Positions 7,729-15,064 of a DNA stretch of 16,630 nt are shown in pieces. Every line of letters starts with the position of its first letter. The first letter of the stretch is position 1. A program made the translations under genes and the position numbers. The stretch lies in the NCBI GenBank assembly GCA_029865675.1, contig JARXAU010000033.1, positions 1 through 16,630 on the forward strand, given 5' to 3'. The DNA is from Rhodoferax sp. (GTDB lineage: Bacteria > Pseudomonadota > Gammaproteobacteria > Burkholderiales > Burkholderiaceae_C). The notes under the pieces were generated by a model. That model worked only from the letters and a program-made list of their open reading frames with translations. It searched no databases and was not told the DNA's origin.

Positions 7729-8465
7729 ACCCCTCGGGCGGCCTGTTTTGGCATCTGCATGCCTGGCGCAGCCAGAAGCGGTGGGCACCCACCCGCGCCG
7801 ACATAGCGCAATGGTTGCACTCTATGCCCGCGCACTGGACCAGTAGCGGCGAGCTGCTGATCGTGGGCGCGAGTGCGGGCTGGATGATGGACAGCGTTTG
7901 GTTGCGCGGGTTCCAGCGCGTAACCACCGTCGACATAGACCCTTGGGCCGCAAATTTGTTTCGCCGCCGCCATGGCGCCGCACTCAAGGCCTGCGGCACT
8001 GCCCTCGATTGCCACACCCACGATGCGCTGACGGATCTTTCCCAAACACTGCGGTCGCACCCAGGCGCCGTCGTCCTCTTGGACAACATCTTGGGCCAGC
8101 TACGCTTTCACCACCCGTCGGTCAGTGCGGCCTGCACGCAGATCACACAGGTCATGCACAGTCTCCATGGCCGCCGCTGGGGCAGCCTGCATGATGCTTT
8201 TTCAGGCCGTACGCAGCGCTTCCCGCGCGGCCTTGGGCTGCCTGCGATGCAGCGCAGCGAGCAGCCGACTGCCCGACCTGCGAGCGATGCAGACCAGTAC
8301 ACGGTCGACTTGGGGCACTTTAGCCAGGGTTTGCGTGCCGAGGGCGAATGGCTCGACCATTTGACCGAGCAATTGTTCCCGGCACAAACACCGGTGCACC
8401 ACATCGCATGGCCTTACAGCCCAAGGTACTGCCATTGGTTGCAGGCCGGTTGGGTGGGCGCATGA
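7725..8465 (+). CDS. Putative SAM-dependent methyltransferase-like protein (Rossmann fold) downstream of fliJ
   Basis: I do not recognise a named family. The 246-residue product shows the order of motifs of a class I methyltransferase or spermidine-synthase-like fold. A glycine loop after a hydrophobic strand, LLIVGASAGW (44-53), is followed by an acidic strand end, VTTVDIDPWA (66-75), where Asp70 or Asp72 would hold the SAM ribose, and by VVLLDNILGQL (116-126) in the place of motif IV. There is no signal peptide or membrane helix, so it should act in the cytoplasm. The C-terminal third is rich in His and Trp (HHIAWPYSPRYCHWLQAGW, 225-243). It overlaps fliJ and the following lipoprotein gene by ATGA at both ends, so it is probably expressed with the flagellar export genes. 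Whether it modifies a flagellar protein is unknown. Confidence 0.75.
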   Translation: MNPSGGLFWHLHAWRSQKRWAPTRADIAQWLHSMPAHWTSSGELLIVGASAGWMMDSVWLRGFQRVTTVDIDPWAANLFRRRHGAALKACGTALDCHTHDALTDLSQTLRSHPGAVVLLDNILGQLRFHHPSVSAACTQITQVMHSLHGRRWGSLHDAFSGRTQRFPRGLGLPAMQRSEQPTARPASDADQYTVDLGHFSQGLRAEGEWLDHLTEQLFPAQTPVHHIAWPYSPRYCHWLQAGWVGA

Positions 8466-9367
8466 AGCCCAAATTCAACCCCTGTGCGGCGCTACCGCCT
8501 TCGCGCGCGTGGCGCCCTGTGGTGTGCCTGATTATCGGCATGCTCCTGGGGGCCTGCGGGGGACAGGGCAGCACCAACACAAACACGGGCACAAGCGGGG
8601 ACGCGCGCGCAGCACCGCCCAACCAGGGGCAACCCGGCGCTGCTGGCAGTCCCGCCACCGTGATGGCAGGCGCCTACGGCATGGCCCCAACCCCTTTTGG
8701 GGAGGAGCTTGTGAGCTATGTTTGGACTCAGAACGGAGTGACGAGCTGGATGGCGCTATACATGCCCTCCTCCAAGGATCCAGACTACTACCCGCCCGTG
8801 CTGTACCGAGGCGTGGTGAGTTTGCAGACGAATGGCGCAGCCTTGGCTGAAATTACGTCTTTTGACATGCAGTACAAGCTAAAAACAGGCACTGCCGCAG
8901 TTTCCGCTGCCTCCAGCAGTGCCTACCAGATGGCGCTCATGGGCGTTGATTTAACGGACGCGGGCAGCGGCATTCAGTTCACTGCCACAGCGTTGGCGAC
9001 AAGTGCGGAAGTTAACCGCGAATGGACCGGAACCTGGGCAGATGCAGGCCCGGGGGGCAGCATCAAAACCTCCGCAAGGCTGAGCGTGCAGAACGGCAAA
9101 GGCAACACAGACTTTGGCAATTGCGACCTTGGTGTGAGCTTGGCGCAACAAGGCTCGGCGAAGCCCTATTTTCTCGCCTCCGTGGCCCTGGCCAGCGCTC
9201 CCGGAAAGGTCTGCGCGCGCGCACCCAGTGCAGGGAACCAGACCACACTGAGCGGAATAGCGTTTATCCACGACACGGTGGTCGGATCCGCAACCGTAAA
9301 GCGCCTAGAGATCATGCTCACGGACGCGTCGGGTAGCGGAATCTCGTTTCGGGGGGATCACCCATAG
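8462..9367 (+). CDS. Predicted lipoprotein of unknown function
   Basis: The 301-residue product has a type II signal peptide. A basic start (Lys2, Lys4, Arg15, Arg18) and a hydrophobic stretch VVCLIIGMLLGAC end in the lipobox L-G-A-C, with the lipidated Cys at 32. A low-complexity Gly/Ser/Thr/Asn linker follows (33-60). The remainder (about 70-301) is rich in Ser, Thr, Ala, Gly and aromatic residues in alternating patterns and looks like an all-beta domain. Two further cysteines (FGNCDLG and GKVCARA) could form a disulfide. No catalytic motif is recognised. The ATG at 8462 overlaps the stop codon of the previous gene (ATGA), and the lipobox sits at the right distance from it. The in-frame upstream ATG at 8348 would bury the signal peptide. 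Confidence 0.8.
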   Translation: MKPKFNPCAALPPSRAWRPVVCLIIGMLLGACGGQGSTNTNTGTSGDARAAPPNQGQPGAAGSPATVMAGAYGMAPTPFGEELVSYVWTQNGVTSWMALYMPSSKDPDYYPPVLYRGVVSLQTNGAALAEITSFDMQYKLKTGTAAVSAASSSAYQMALMGVDLTDAGSGIQFTATALATSAEVNREWTGTWADAGPGGSIKTSARLSVQNGKGNTDFGNCDLGVSLAQQGSAKPYFLASVALASAPGKVCARAPSAGNQTTLSGIAFIHDTVVGSATVKRLEIMLTDASGSGISFRGDHP

Positions 9368-9448
9368 ATGCTTCATATTTTTTGCATTCGACCGATACCG
9401 CTGCTACTGCTTAACCTTTTACATTGACCACGTAAACCGAGAAACAAC
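9368..9448 (+). other. AT-richer intergenic gap before the carbonic anhydrase gene
   Basis: This 81-base gap is richer in A and T than its surroundings and is the longest break in the 1602-10762 series of same-strand genes, so it is the likely place for a promoter of the carbonic anhydrase gene. TTGCAT at 9382-9387 could act as a -35, but the sequence 16-18 bases downstream (around 9404-9411) is a poor -10. ACCGATAC at 9391-9398 resembles the -10 of flagellar sigma-28 promoters, without a matching upstream element. No hairpin terminator for the lipoprotein gene is visible. Confidence 0.3.
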
Positions 9449-10762
9449 ATGAAGAGAACCATTTTTGAAGTCATTTTGGCCCTGGCACTGGTAGGCGCGG
9501 GCGCCTTTGGCTGGACCAACTGGAAGCAAAACCAGACCGCCTCCAAACAGGTGACCGAACTCAAAACGGCCTCGGAAGAGGCTGACAAGGCGTCCAAGGA
9601 AAAGACCGATGCGATCAAGGCTGCCGAAGAGGAAATGTCCGCCCTGCGCGCGGAGATGGCCCCACTGGAAAAAGCGGCTCGGGAACTCACGGCCGTCAAA
9701 GGTGCCTTGGCCAATGGTGCCACCTTGGCAGACTTAGAGACCGCCTACAAATCCCAAAAGAAGCTCTCGGCCGAACGGCATGTTGGTTTGGGCGCGCTGC
9801 GCATGCTCACCAAAGGCGCTGAGGATGCGGGCTCTGTGGACGCGTTTCGCAAGGCGCTGGACCTGTCAGAACTGGGCGACCGCAAAAACATCGTCTGCGC
9901 AGCGCAACTAGGACTGCTTGCAGCGGGCGAGCAAGTAACTGTTTTAGCGGAATGCCTGCCCCAATCGCTCAAGCCCGAGGGAGCCACGCAAGGAAAATCC
10001 GGCAAAGACGCGCCCACAGAAAAATCCAGCGAAAAGGCGGGCCAAGCCAAGGACAACGGCGACGACCACAGCAAGCCCGGCGACAAAACAGGCGAAAAGA
10101 AAACAGCTCACTGGTCCTATGACGGCGAAATGGGCCCTGAGCGCTGGGGCAAGGAGTTCCCCACCTGCGCCAAAGGCAAGTCGCAAGCGCCCTTGGACAT
10201 CCGCGGGCCCTTTGTCAAAACGCGCAGCGTGGTCACCACCGACTACAAAGAAGGCCCGTTGAAGATGGTCAACAACGGCCACACCATCCAGGTCAACGTG
10301 CCCGCAGGCAGCAAACTGCGGATTGACGGCGTCGCCTATGAGCTGCTGCAGTTTCACTTTCATCGCCCGAGCGAAGAAAAGCTCGACGGCAAGCCCATGG
10401 CCATGGTGATCCACTTTGTGCATAAAAATGCCGAGGGCAAACTCGCAGTTTTGGGTGTGTTGCTCAAAGAAGGCAATGAGAACCCAGGCATCAAAACTTT
10501 ATGGGCCAACATGCCTTTGGAAGAAGGTCCGGAGATTGCCCCCGACGCCGTCACCTTCAACCCGGGCAACCTGCTGCCGCGAGAGTTTGACTTCTTCAGC
10601 TACGAGGGCTCGCTGACCACGCCGCCGTGCACCGAGGGCGTACGTTTCTTCATTTTGAAGACCACCGTCAACGTGGCCAAAGAGCAAGTGACCGCCTTTC
10701 CGTTCAAGCGCAACGCACGTCCAGTGCAAGCGCTCAATGGCCGTGAAATTTTCACCAACTAA
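9449..10762 (+). CDS. Membrane-anchored coiled-coil protein fused to an alpha-class carbonic anhydrase
   Basis: The 437-residue protein joins two unlike halves. Residues 1-22 form a signal anchor or uncleaved signal peptide (MKRTIFEVILALALVGAGAF). Residues 28-85 are a charged Lys/Glu/Ala coiled coil, and 90-172 a helical segment with Cys150 and Cys169. Residues 173-220 are a Lys/Asp/Gly/Ser-rich linker. Residues 221-437 are a complete alpha-carbonic anhydrase, which interconverts CO2 and bicarbonate. The zinc ligands appear as His303 and His305 (QFHFH) and His322 (IHFVH). His278 (NNGHT) is the proton shuttle, Glu309 and Thr390 the Glu106/Thr199 gatekeeper pair, and Cys240 with Cys394 (SLTTPPC) the disulfide typical of exported bacterial enzymes. 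The active domain should therefore face the periplasm. It starts 81 bases after the lipoprotein gene, so it may have its own promoter. Enzyme class is firm; the role of the N-terminal half is unknown. Confidence 0.93.
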   Translation: MKRTIFEVILALALVGAGAFGWTNWKQNQTASKQVTELKTASEEADKASKEKTDAIKAAEEEMSALRAEMAPLEKAARELTAVKGALANGATLADLETAYKSQKKLSAERHVGLGALRMLTKGAEDAGSVDAFRKALDLSELGDRKNIVCAAQLGLLAAGEQVTVLAECLPQSLKPEGATQGKSGKDAPTEKSSEKAGQAKDNGDDHSKPGDKTGEKKTAHWSYDGEMGPERWGKEFPTCAKGKSQAPLDIRGPFVKTRSVVTTDYKEGPLKMVNNGHTIQVNVPAGSKLRIDGVAYELLQFHFHRPSEEKLDGKPMAMVIHFVHKNAEGKLAVLGVLLKEGNENPGIKTLWANMPLEEGPEIAPDAVTFNPGNLLPREFDFFSYEGSLTTPPCTEGVRFFILKTTVNVAKEQVTAFPFKRNARPVQALNGREIFTN

Positions 10763-10791
10763 GACCCTTGTGTCTTGACCCCGAGACTGTC

Positions 10792-11316
10792 ATGAAAAAA
10801 CCATCCTCAACGCCAGCAGTTCTGCTCACCGCACTGGCCACCGCGCTGCTAATTGCCGCCGCTGGCTGGGGTGCGTTCGAGGCGGGTTGGCTGCATTTAG
10901 GCGTCGCTGCACCCGGTTCTCGCGACAGTGAGTTAGAGACTGCCTTCGGAAAAAAAGGGGGCAACTTCGTCTGCGAAGTGACGGTATCCACACCGCAAGG
11001 GGCGCTCAATTCCGAGCCCAAGGTCTATGCCGACATCGTGGTCGCTGGCTTAGAGCCTGAGTCCAAATCGGGCTGGTACCAGGGCGAGTACACCATCTCC
11101 GAATCCCGCAAAGGCACGCTGCGCATGGAGGGCAGCAAGGCATTTGTCAGTCGCCCCGCCATGTTTGAGCGCTTTGGCCAAATGATCACGCAAGAAGAGT
11201 TCACCCTGGACCTGACCGACGGCACCTTCGTGCAAACCCTGACCTTTAAAGACGGTACGCGGCGTCACATGCTCAAAGGAATTTGTGCCAAGTTCGTCAA
11301 AGCACCGTTCAAGTAG
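10792..11316 (+). CDS. Small exported or membrane-anchored protein of unknown function
   Basis: I do not recognise the family. The 174-residue product starts MKKPSS, followed by a hydrophobic segment of about 20 residues (9-28, LLTALATALLIAAAGWGAF) without an obvious signal peptidase site, so it may stay anchored by its N terminus. Residues 58-174 have alternating polar and non-polar residues suggestive of a small beta-barrel or beta-sandwich. One cysteine near each end of that region (Cys61, Cys165) could close it with a disulfide. The ATG at 10792 was preferred to a TTG at 10768 because the basic MKK start and signal begin there. It lies 29 bases after the carbonic anhydrase gene on the same strand and is probably co-transcribed with it. 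Confidence 0.75.
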   Translation: MKKPSSTPAVLLTALATALLIAAAGWGAFEAGWLHLGVAAPGSRDSELETAFGKKGGNFVCEVTVSTPQGALNSEPKVYADIVVAGLEPESKSGWYQGEYTISESRKGTLRMEGSKAFVSRPAMFERFGQMITQEEFTLDLTDGTFVQTLTFKDGTRRHMLKGICAKFVKAPFK

Positions 11317-11342
11317 GCGGCTTTGATTCAAGCGGCGTTTTC

Positions 11343-11370
11343 GCCCCCTGAGCCGGAGAGCTTGGGGGGC
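11343..11370. other. Strong GC-rich inverted repeat (possible terminator or REP-like hairpin)
   Basis: The arms 11343-11353 (GCCCCCTGAGC) and 11360-11370 (GCTTGGGGGGC) can form an 11-base-pair stem, with two G-T pairs in the RNA, around a 6-base loop. It lies between the stop codon of the exported-protein gene and pyrF. Neither strand has a run of T after the stem, so it is not a textbook intrinsic terminator. It could still stop or protect the 3' end of the upstream message, or be one copy of a dispersed intergenic repeat. A shorter palindrome GGCG-TTTT-CGCC (11334-11345) touches its left edge. No second copy was seen in this window. Confidence 0.55.
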
Positions 11371-11390
11371 AAATGCTGTGGATGCCTGCC

Positions 11391-11396
11391 TACAAT
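11391..11396 (+). promoter_or_regulatory. Candidate -10 box (TACAAT) for a possibly leaderless pyrF transcript
   Basis: TACAAT matches the sigma-70 -10 consensus at five of six positions and ends only 5 bases before the chosen pyrF ATG (11402). Initiation would therefore fall at or next to the start codon and leave no room for a Shine-Dalgarno. No good -35 hexamer is present at 16-18 bases spacing (11368-11373 reads GGCAAA), so the assignment is tentative. Confidence 0.35.
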
Positions 11397-11401
11397 GGCT
11401 C

Positions 11402-12250
11402 ATGACTTTTCTTGCCCGACTCGGCGCTGCCGAACGCGACAACCGATCCATGCTCTGCGTTGGCTTGGACCCGGACCCAGCCAAATTTCCTCTGCACTGG
11501 CGTGGTGACTCCAGCAAGATTTTTGAGTTCTGCGCTGCCATCGTCGACGCCACCGCCGACCTGGTCATCGCCTTCAAGCCCCAAATCGCCTACTTTGCCG
11601 CACACCGCGCCGAAGACCAGCTCGAACGCCTGATCGCCCACATGCACCGAGTGGCCCCCCAAGTGCCAGTCATTTTGGACGCCAAGCGTGGTGACATCGG
11701 TAACACGGCCGAGCAATACGCGATCGAAGCCTTCGAGCGATTTGGTGCTGATGCGGTGACGCTCTCGCCCTTGATGGGCTGGGACTCGGTGCAACCGTAC
11801 TTAAAACACCATGGCAAAGGCGCTTTTTTGCTCTGTCGCACCTCCAACCCCGGCGGCGGCGACCTGCAAAACCAGCGCCTGGCCGACCTGCCCGGACAAC
11901 CGGCGCTTTTTGAGCACATCGCCACGCTCGCCAATAGCCCCTGGAACCTCAATGGCCAGCTCGGCCTGGTGGTAGGCGCCACCTACCCCAGCGAAATCGA
12001 GCGGGTGCGTGCGCTGGCGCCCCAGCTGCCGCTGCTCATTCCCGGCGTGGGCGCCCAGGGGGGCGACGCGGCGGCGACGGTGCGCGCGGGTTGGCGCGGC
12101 AACGCCCAGCACACACTAGCCCCCATCGTCGTCAACTCCTCACGCGCCGTGATTTACGCCAGCAGCGGCCCCGACTTTGCCCAGGCCGCGCGTGCCGAGG
12201 CGCTCAAGACGCGTGCGTTATTGCAGGCTTGCCGCGTGCTGGCGGCCTGA
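11402..12250 (+). CDS. pyrF: Orotidine-5'-phosphate decarboxylase, type 2
   Basis: PyrF converts orotidine 5'-phosphate to UMP, the last step of de novo pyrimidine synthesis, in the cytoplasm. At 282 residues it belongs to the longer type-2 (subfamily 2) enzymes. It has LCVGLDPDPAKFP (18-30), Lys59 in IAFKPQIAYF (56-65), the catalytic DAKRGDIGNTA (93-103, with Lys95 and Asp98), LSPLMGWDSVQPY (121-133) and the phosphate-binding end LLIPGVGAQGG (211-221) with NSSRAVIYAS (245-254). The start at 11402 (MTFLARLGAAERDN) agrees with the usual start of these proteins; the in-frame ATG at 11378 would add eight residues. It stands 85 bases after the previous gene and begins a separate housekeeping block. 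Confidence 0.96.
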   Translation: MTFLARLGAAERDNRSMLCVGLDPDPAKFPLHWRGDSSKIFEFCAAIVDATADLVIAFKPQIAYFAAHRAEDQLERLIAHMHRVAPQVPVILDAKRGDIGNTAEQYAIEAFERFGADAVTLSPLMGWDSVQPYLKHHGKGAFLLCRTSNPGGGDLQNQRLADLPGQPALFEHIATLANSPWNLNGQLGLVVGATYPSEIERVRALAPQLPLLIPGVGAQGGDAAATVRAGWRGNAQHTLAPIVVNSSRAVIYASSGPDFAQAARAEALKTRALLQACRVLAA

Positions 12251-12281
12251 ATCACCCTTTTTCACAGAAGAGATCATCCCC

Positions 12282-12905
12282 ATGCAACTCCACTATGCCC
12301 CCCGTGCACCCAACCCGCGCCGGGTACAAATGTTCATAGCCGAAAAGAGCATCGGCGGTATCACCCTGGTGCCGGTGGACCTGAACCAGGGCGAGCACTT
12401 GGCTGCCGCCTTTCGCGCCAAAAGTCCGCTGGCCAAGGTGCCCGCACTCGAACTCATTGACGGTCGGGTGCTCACCGAGACGCGCGCCATTTGCACCTAC
12501 CTCGAAGGCCTGCACCCTGAGCCCAACCTGATGGGCGTCGACTTTGAAGAGCGCGCCTTTGTTGAGATGGCTGACCGCCGGGTCGAATGGACGTTGTTGC
12601 TAGGCATCGCCAACGCCGTGCGCCACACGCATCCAGGCCTGGCCCCGCTGGAGTCACCCCAGTTTGCCGACTTTGGCCAGTCGCAAAAGGGCAAGCTTGC
12701 ACAGAACGCGGCAGTGTTTGACCAGCTGCTGCAAGCGCAGGCCTGGATGGCCGGGGCACGCTTCACGATTGCCGACATCACCGCCTTTTGCGCCTTGGAG
12801 TTCGGGCGCGCCCTGCTCAAATTCAGCCCCGCAGAGCTCGGCCTGCATGCCTTGCAGGAATGGCGCGACCGCATGGCAACACGCCCAAGCGCCAAAGTGA
12901 TCTAG
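12282..12905 (+). CDS. Glutathione S-transferase family protein
   Basis: The 207-residue cytosolic GST-like protein would conjugate glutathione to electrophiles or reduce small substrates. The thioredoxin-fold N domain (1-78) has YAPRAPNPRRVQMFI at the glutathione site, the cis-proline loop KVPALELIDG (52-61, Pro54) and ETRAICTYLE (66-75) in the place of the usual ESxAI motif, with Thr where Ser normally contacts the gamma-glutamyl group. The all-helical C domain (about 88-207) contains the N-capping box FTIADITAF (161-169, Asp165). A purine-rich site AGAAGAGA (12266-12273) 8 bases before the ATG supports this start over a longer in-frame reading from 12177 that would overlap pyrF. It follows pyrF by 31 bases. 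The substrate cannot be predicted. Confidence 0.92.
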   Translation: MQLHYAPRAPNPRRVQMFIAEKSIGGITLVPVDLNQGEHLAAAFRAKSPLAKVPALELIDGRVLTETRAICTYLEGLHPEPNLMGVDFEERAFVEMADRRVEWTLLLGIANAVRHTHPGLAPLESPQFADFGQSQKGKLAQNAAVFDQLLQAQAWMAGARFTIADITAFCALEFGRALLKFSPAELGLHALQEWRDRMATRPSAKVI

Positions 12906-12914
12906 CGCCAAGCC

Positions 12915-13697
12915 GTGTTTCTTGCATCCAAGCTCTTGGTTTTTTTGACCCAGCCACTGGCTTGGGCAGCGGCGCTCATGCTCACGGCGCTATTGCTGCT
13001 GGGCAGGGCCTCCACGGCGGGCCAGCGCTGGGGCCGACGCGCGCTGTGGCTGGCCTTGTTCACAGTGCTCCTCCAAGGCTGGGAACCGCTGCCTGATGCG
13101 CTGTTGCGGCAATTAGAGGACCCTTACGCAGGTACGCCGAGCGTGCAAGAACTGCAGTCCTACCACGGTGTAGTGGTACTCGGTGGCGCGCTGGAACCGT
13201 CACGCGTGTGGGAAGGGCGCACCCAGTTCGCTTTGAACGACGCCGCCGAGCGCATGGTGGCTCCCCTGGTGCTGCTGCGACAAAACCCCGCTCTGCAACT
13301 GCTATTTTCCGGCGGCGAGGGTGACTTGCTGGAACGTGGTTTGTCCGAGGCAGCGCGCGCCCAGATTTTTTACACCTCCTTGGGCCTGCCGCCGCAGAGC
13401 TTGCTGGTAGAGAACCAGTCGCGCACGACTTTTGAGAACGCAGTTTTGAGCGCACGTTTACCGGGGGTGGATCCGACGCAGCGCTGGTTGCTGGTCACAT
13501 CGGCGTGGCACATGCGCCGGTCCTTGGCCACATTCGAAAAAGCCGGATGGAACGTCACACCTTACGCGGTCGATTTCAGCACCGGCAACCGCACGCCCTG
13601 GACCGCCTATTCCCTAGTGCGCGGCAGTCGCAAATGGGCGTTGCTGCTGCACGAATGGCTGGGCTTGCTGGCGTACCAGATGGCCGGTCGCGCATAG
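12915..13697 (+). CDS. YdcF/ElyC-family (DUF218) envelope protein
   Basis: The 260-residue inner-membrane protein belongs to the DUF218 family that includes E. coli ElyC, SanA and YdcF. ElyC (similar length and topology) supports peptidoglycan precursor synthesis and envelope integrity. Two membrane helices (about 5-30 and 43-55) precede a soluble domain with the family motifs in order: VVVLGGAL (86-93), LLFSGGEG (129-136), SEAARAQIF (144-152) and ENQSRTTFENA (166-176). LLVTSAWHMRRS (192-203) and a C-terminal amphipathic stretch HEWLGLLAYQ (246-255) follow. The start is GTG at 12915, 9 bases after the GST stop codon; the first ATG in frame (12978) would remove part of the first membrane helix. 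Converges with the next gene, leaving 9 bases between the stop codons. Confidence 0.9.
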   Translation: MFLASKLLVFLTQPLAWAAALMLTALLLLGRASTAGQRWGRRALWLALFTVLLQGWEPLPDALLRQLEDPYAGTPSVQELQSYHGVVVLGGALEPSRVWEGRTQFALNDAAERMVAPLVLLRQNPALQLLFSGGEGDLLERGLSEAARAQIFYTSLGLPPQSLLVENQSRTTFENAVLSARLPGVDPTQRWLLVTSAWHMRRSLATFEKAGWNVTPYAVDFSTGNRTPWTAYSLVRGSRKWALLLHEWLGLLAYQMAGRA

Positions 13698-13706
13698 CGC
13701 GGCGTT

Positions 13707-15041
13707 TTATTGTGCCGTTGGTGCCTTGTGCGCTCTGTGTGCCGCTTGCGCCCTCGTATTGCGCACTGCCAACACTTTGTCCACGCGCCTACCGTCTAGG
13801 TCTACTACTTCGAAGATCCAGTCTTGGCATGCAACCCGCTCCCCCAGCAGCGGCAGGCGTCCAGATATGGACATGAGCAGCCCTGCAAGCGTGTTGTATC
13901 GACCGCGCTCCTCTGCAGGCAGCTCGTCCATGCCAAGCCGGGCTTTTAACTCGCCTAAAGGCATTACGCCATCGAGCAGCCACGAGCCATCGTCGCGCTC
14001 AGTCGCCCACGCGTCGGCCTGTGCTCCGACCTGCAATTCGCCGGTAATCGCCTCCAACAAGTCGCGCGGCGTGAGCATGCCCTGCACCACCCCATACTCA
14101 TCCACCACGAAGACCAGCCGACCCGCATGCAAACGAAACTGCTCCAACAGCTCCATGCCACTCAATGTTTCAGGCACAAACACCGCAGGCGACACATGCA
14201 GGCTGATAAGCGCTTTAGGCTGCTCACGCAGGTCCAACAGTTGGGCCACGCTGATGGTGCCAATGACCTCATCCAAAGAACCTCGGCACACCGGGTACCA
14301 AGAATGCGCACCCCTGCCACCCGCCAATCCCGCCAAAACCAAACTGCGCTCTACGGTGTCGGAAGCGTCCAGCCACTGCATGTCGGTGCGCGGCGTCATG
14401 AGCGAGGTCAGGGGACGCTCATCCAGACGAAACACGTTTTGCACCATTTGGTGCTCATGCTGCTCAATCACGCCAGCGTCCACACCCTCCTCCAGGCTGG
14501 CCGTGATTTCTTCTTCGGTTACCGCGCGCGTTGCATTGGTGTCTATGCGCAACAGCGCGAGTGTGGCAGCCGTAGTGCTCGACAGCAGCTTGACAAATGG
14601 CTTGGCCGCGCGGGCCAGCCAGAGCATCGGACGGGCCACCCAGCAGGCCACGGTCTCCGGGTGGAGCTGGCCAATGCGCTTGGGCACCAGTTCACCAAAA
14701 ATGATGGTAGTGAACGTAATTGCAGTCACCACCAGCGCCGTCGCGCTCAGGTGCGCGGCCTTTTCCGAAGCGCCCAACGCGAGTAGCCAGCCAGCCACGC
14801 TATCGCTGAACGCCGCCTCGCCCACGATGCCATTCAACACGCCAATCGAAGTAATGCCCACTTGCACCGTAGACAAAAACTGGTTGGGGTTGCCCAACAA
14901 CTCCAGCGCTGCCTTCGCACCTTGGTTTCCTGCCTCGGCCAGCGCACCGAGCCGGGAACGCTTGCTGCCCGCTAGTGCCAGCTCAGACATGGCAAAAACG
15001 CCGTTAAGCAGTGTCAAAAAAACAATCAGCAAAAATTCCAT
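13707..15041 (-). CDS. CNNM/CBS-domain membrane protein, TlyC/CorC (HlyC-CorC) family, putative cation transporter
   Basis: The 444-residue protein has the full architecture of the family often annotated as hemolysin or magnesium/cobalt efflux protein. A DUF21/CNNM membrane domain (1-165) has helices near 1-20, 55-78, 97-116 and 135-160 and the conserved FGELVPKR (115-122). A CBS pair follows (about 212-270 and 282-338, with MTPRTDMQWL and VFVVDEYGVVQGMLTPRDLL). The C-terminal CorC_HlyC domain (about 345-426) contains LLDGVMPLGELKARLG and FEVVDLDGRRVDKV. Members are linked to divalent-cation or polyamine export; a true hemolysin role is unlikely (family knowledge). The start MEFLLIVFLTLLNG (15041) begins at the first membrane helix; an upstream in-frame ATG (15071) would add ten polar residues and overlap apaH. 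The gene diverges from apaH. Confidence 0.93.
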   Translation of the reverse strand: MEFLLIVFLTLLNGVFAMSELALAGSKRSRLGALAEAGNQGAKAALELLGNPNQFLSTVQVGITSIGVLNGIVGEAAFSDSVAGWLLALGASEKAAHLSATALVVTAITFTTIIFGELVPKRIGQLHPETVACWVARPMLWLARAAKPFVKLLSSTTAATLALLRIDTNATRAVTEEEITASLEEGVDAGVIEQHEHQMVQNVFRLDERPLTSLMTPRTDMQWLDASDTVERSLVLAGLAGGRGAHSWYPVCRGSLDEVIGTISVAQLLDLREQPKALISLHVSPAVFVPETLSGMELLEQFRLHAGRLVFVVDEYGVVQGMLTPRDLLEAITGELQVGAQADAWATERDDGSWLLDGVMPLGELKARLGMDELPAEERGRYNTLAGLLMSISGRLPLLGERVACQDWIFEVVDLDGRRVDKVLAVRNTRAQAAHRAHKAPTAQ

Positions 15042-15064
15042 GAATCTGGCACGAAAATGAACAC

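Noticed and set aside
8348..8461. Longer in-frame start for the lipoprotein gene
   Set aside because: It would place 38 residues before the signal peptide and overlap the upstream gene by 118 bases, whereas the ATG at 8462 makes a standard ATGA overlap and a correctly placed lipobox.
9391..9398. ACCGATAC resembling the -10 of a flagellar sigma-28 (FliA) promoter before the carbonic anhydrase gene
   Set aside because: No TAAA-type element is found 11-15 bases upstream, and the -10 matches only in part.
13726..15060. A 444-codon plus-strand open frame lying almost exactly opposite the CNNM/CBS gene
   Set aside because: The product is Ser/Thr/Arg-rich without any domain pattern, while the minus-strand frame has clear family motifs throughout. 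Long antisense frames are common in GC-rich DNA.
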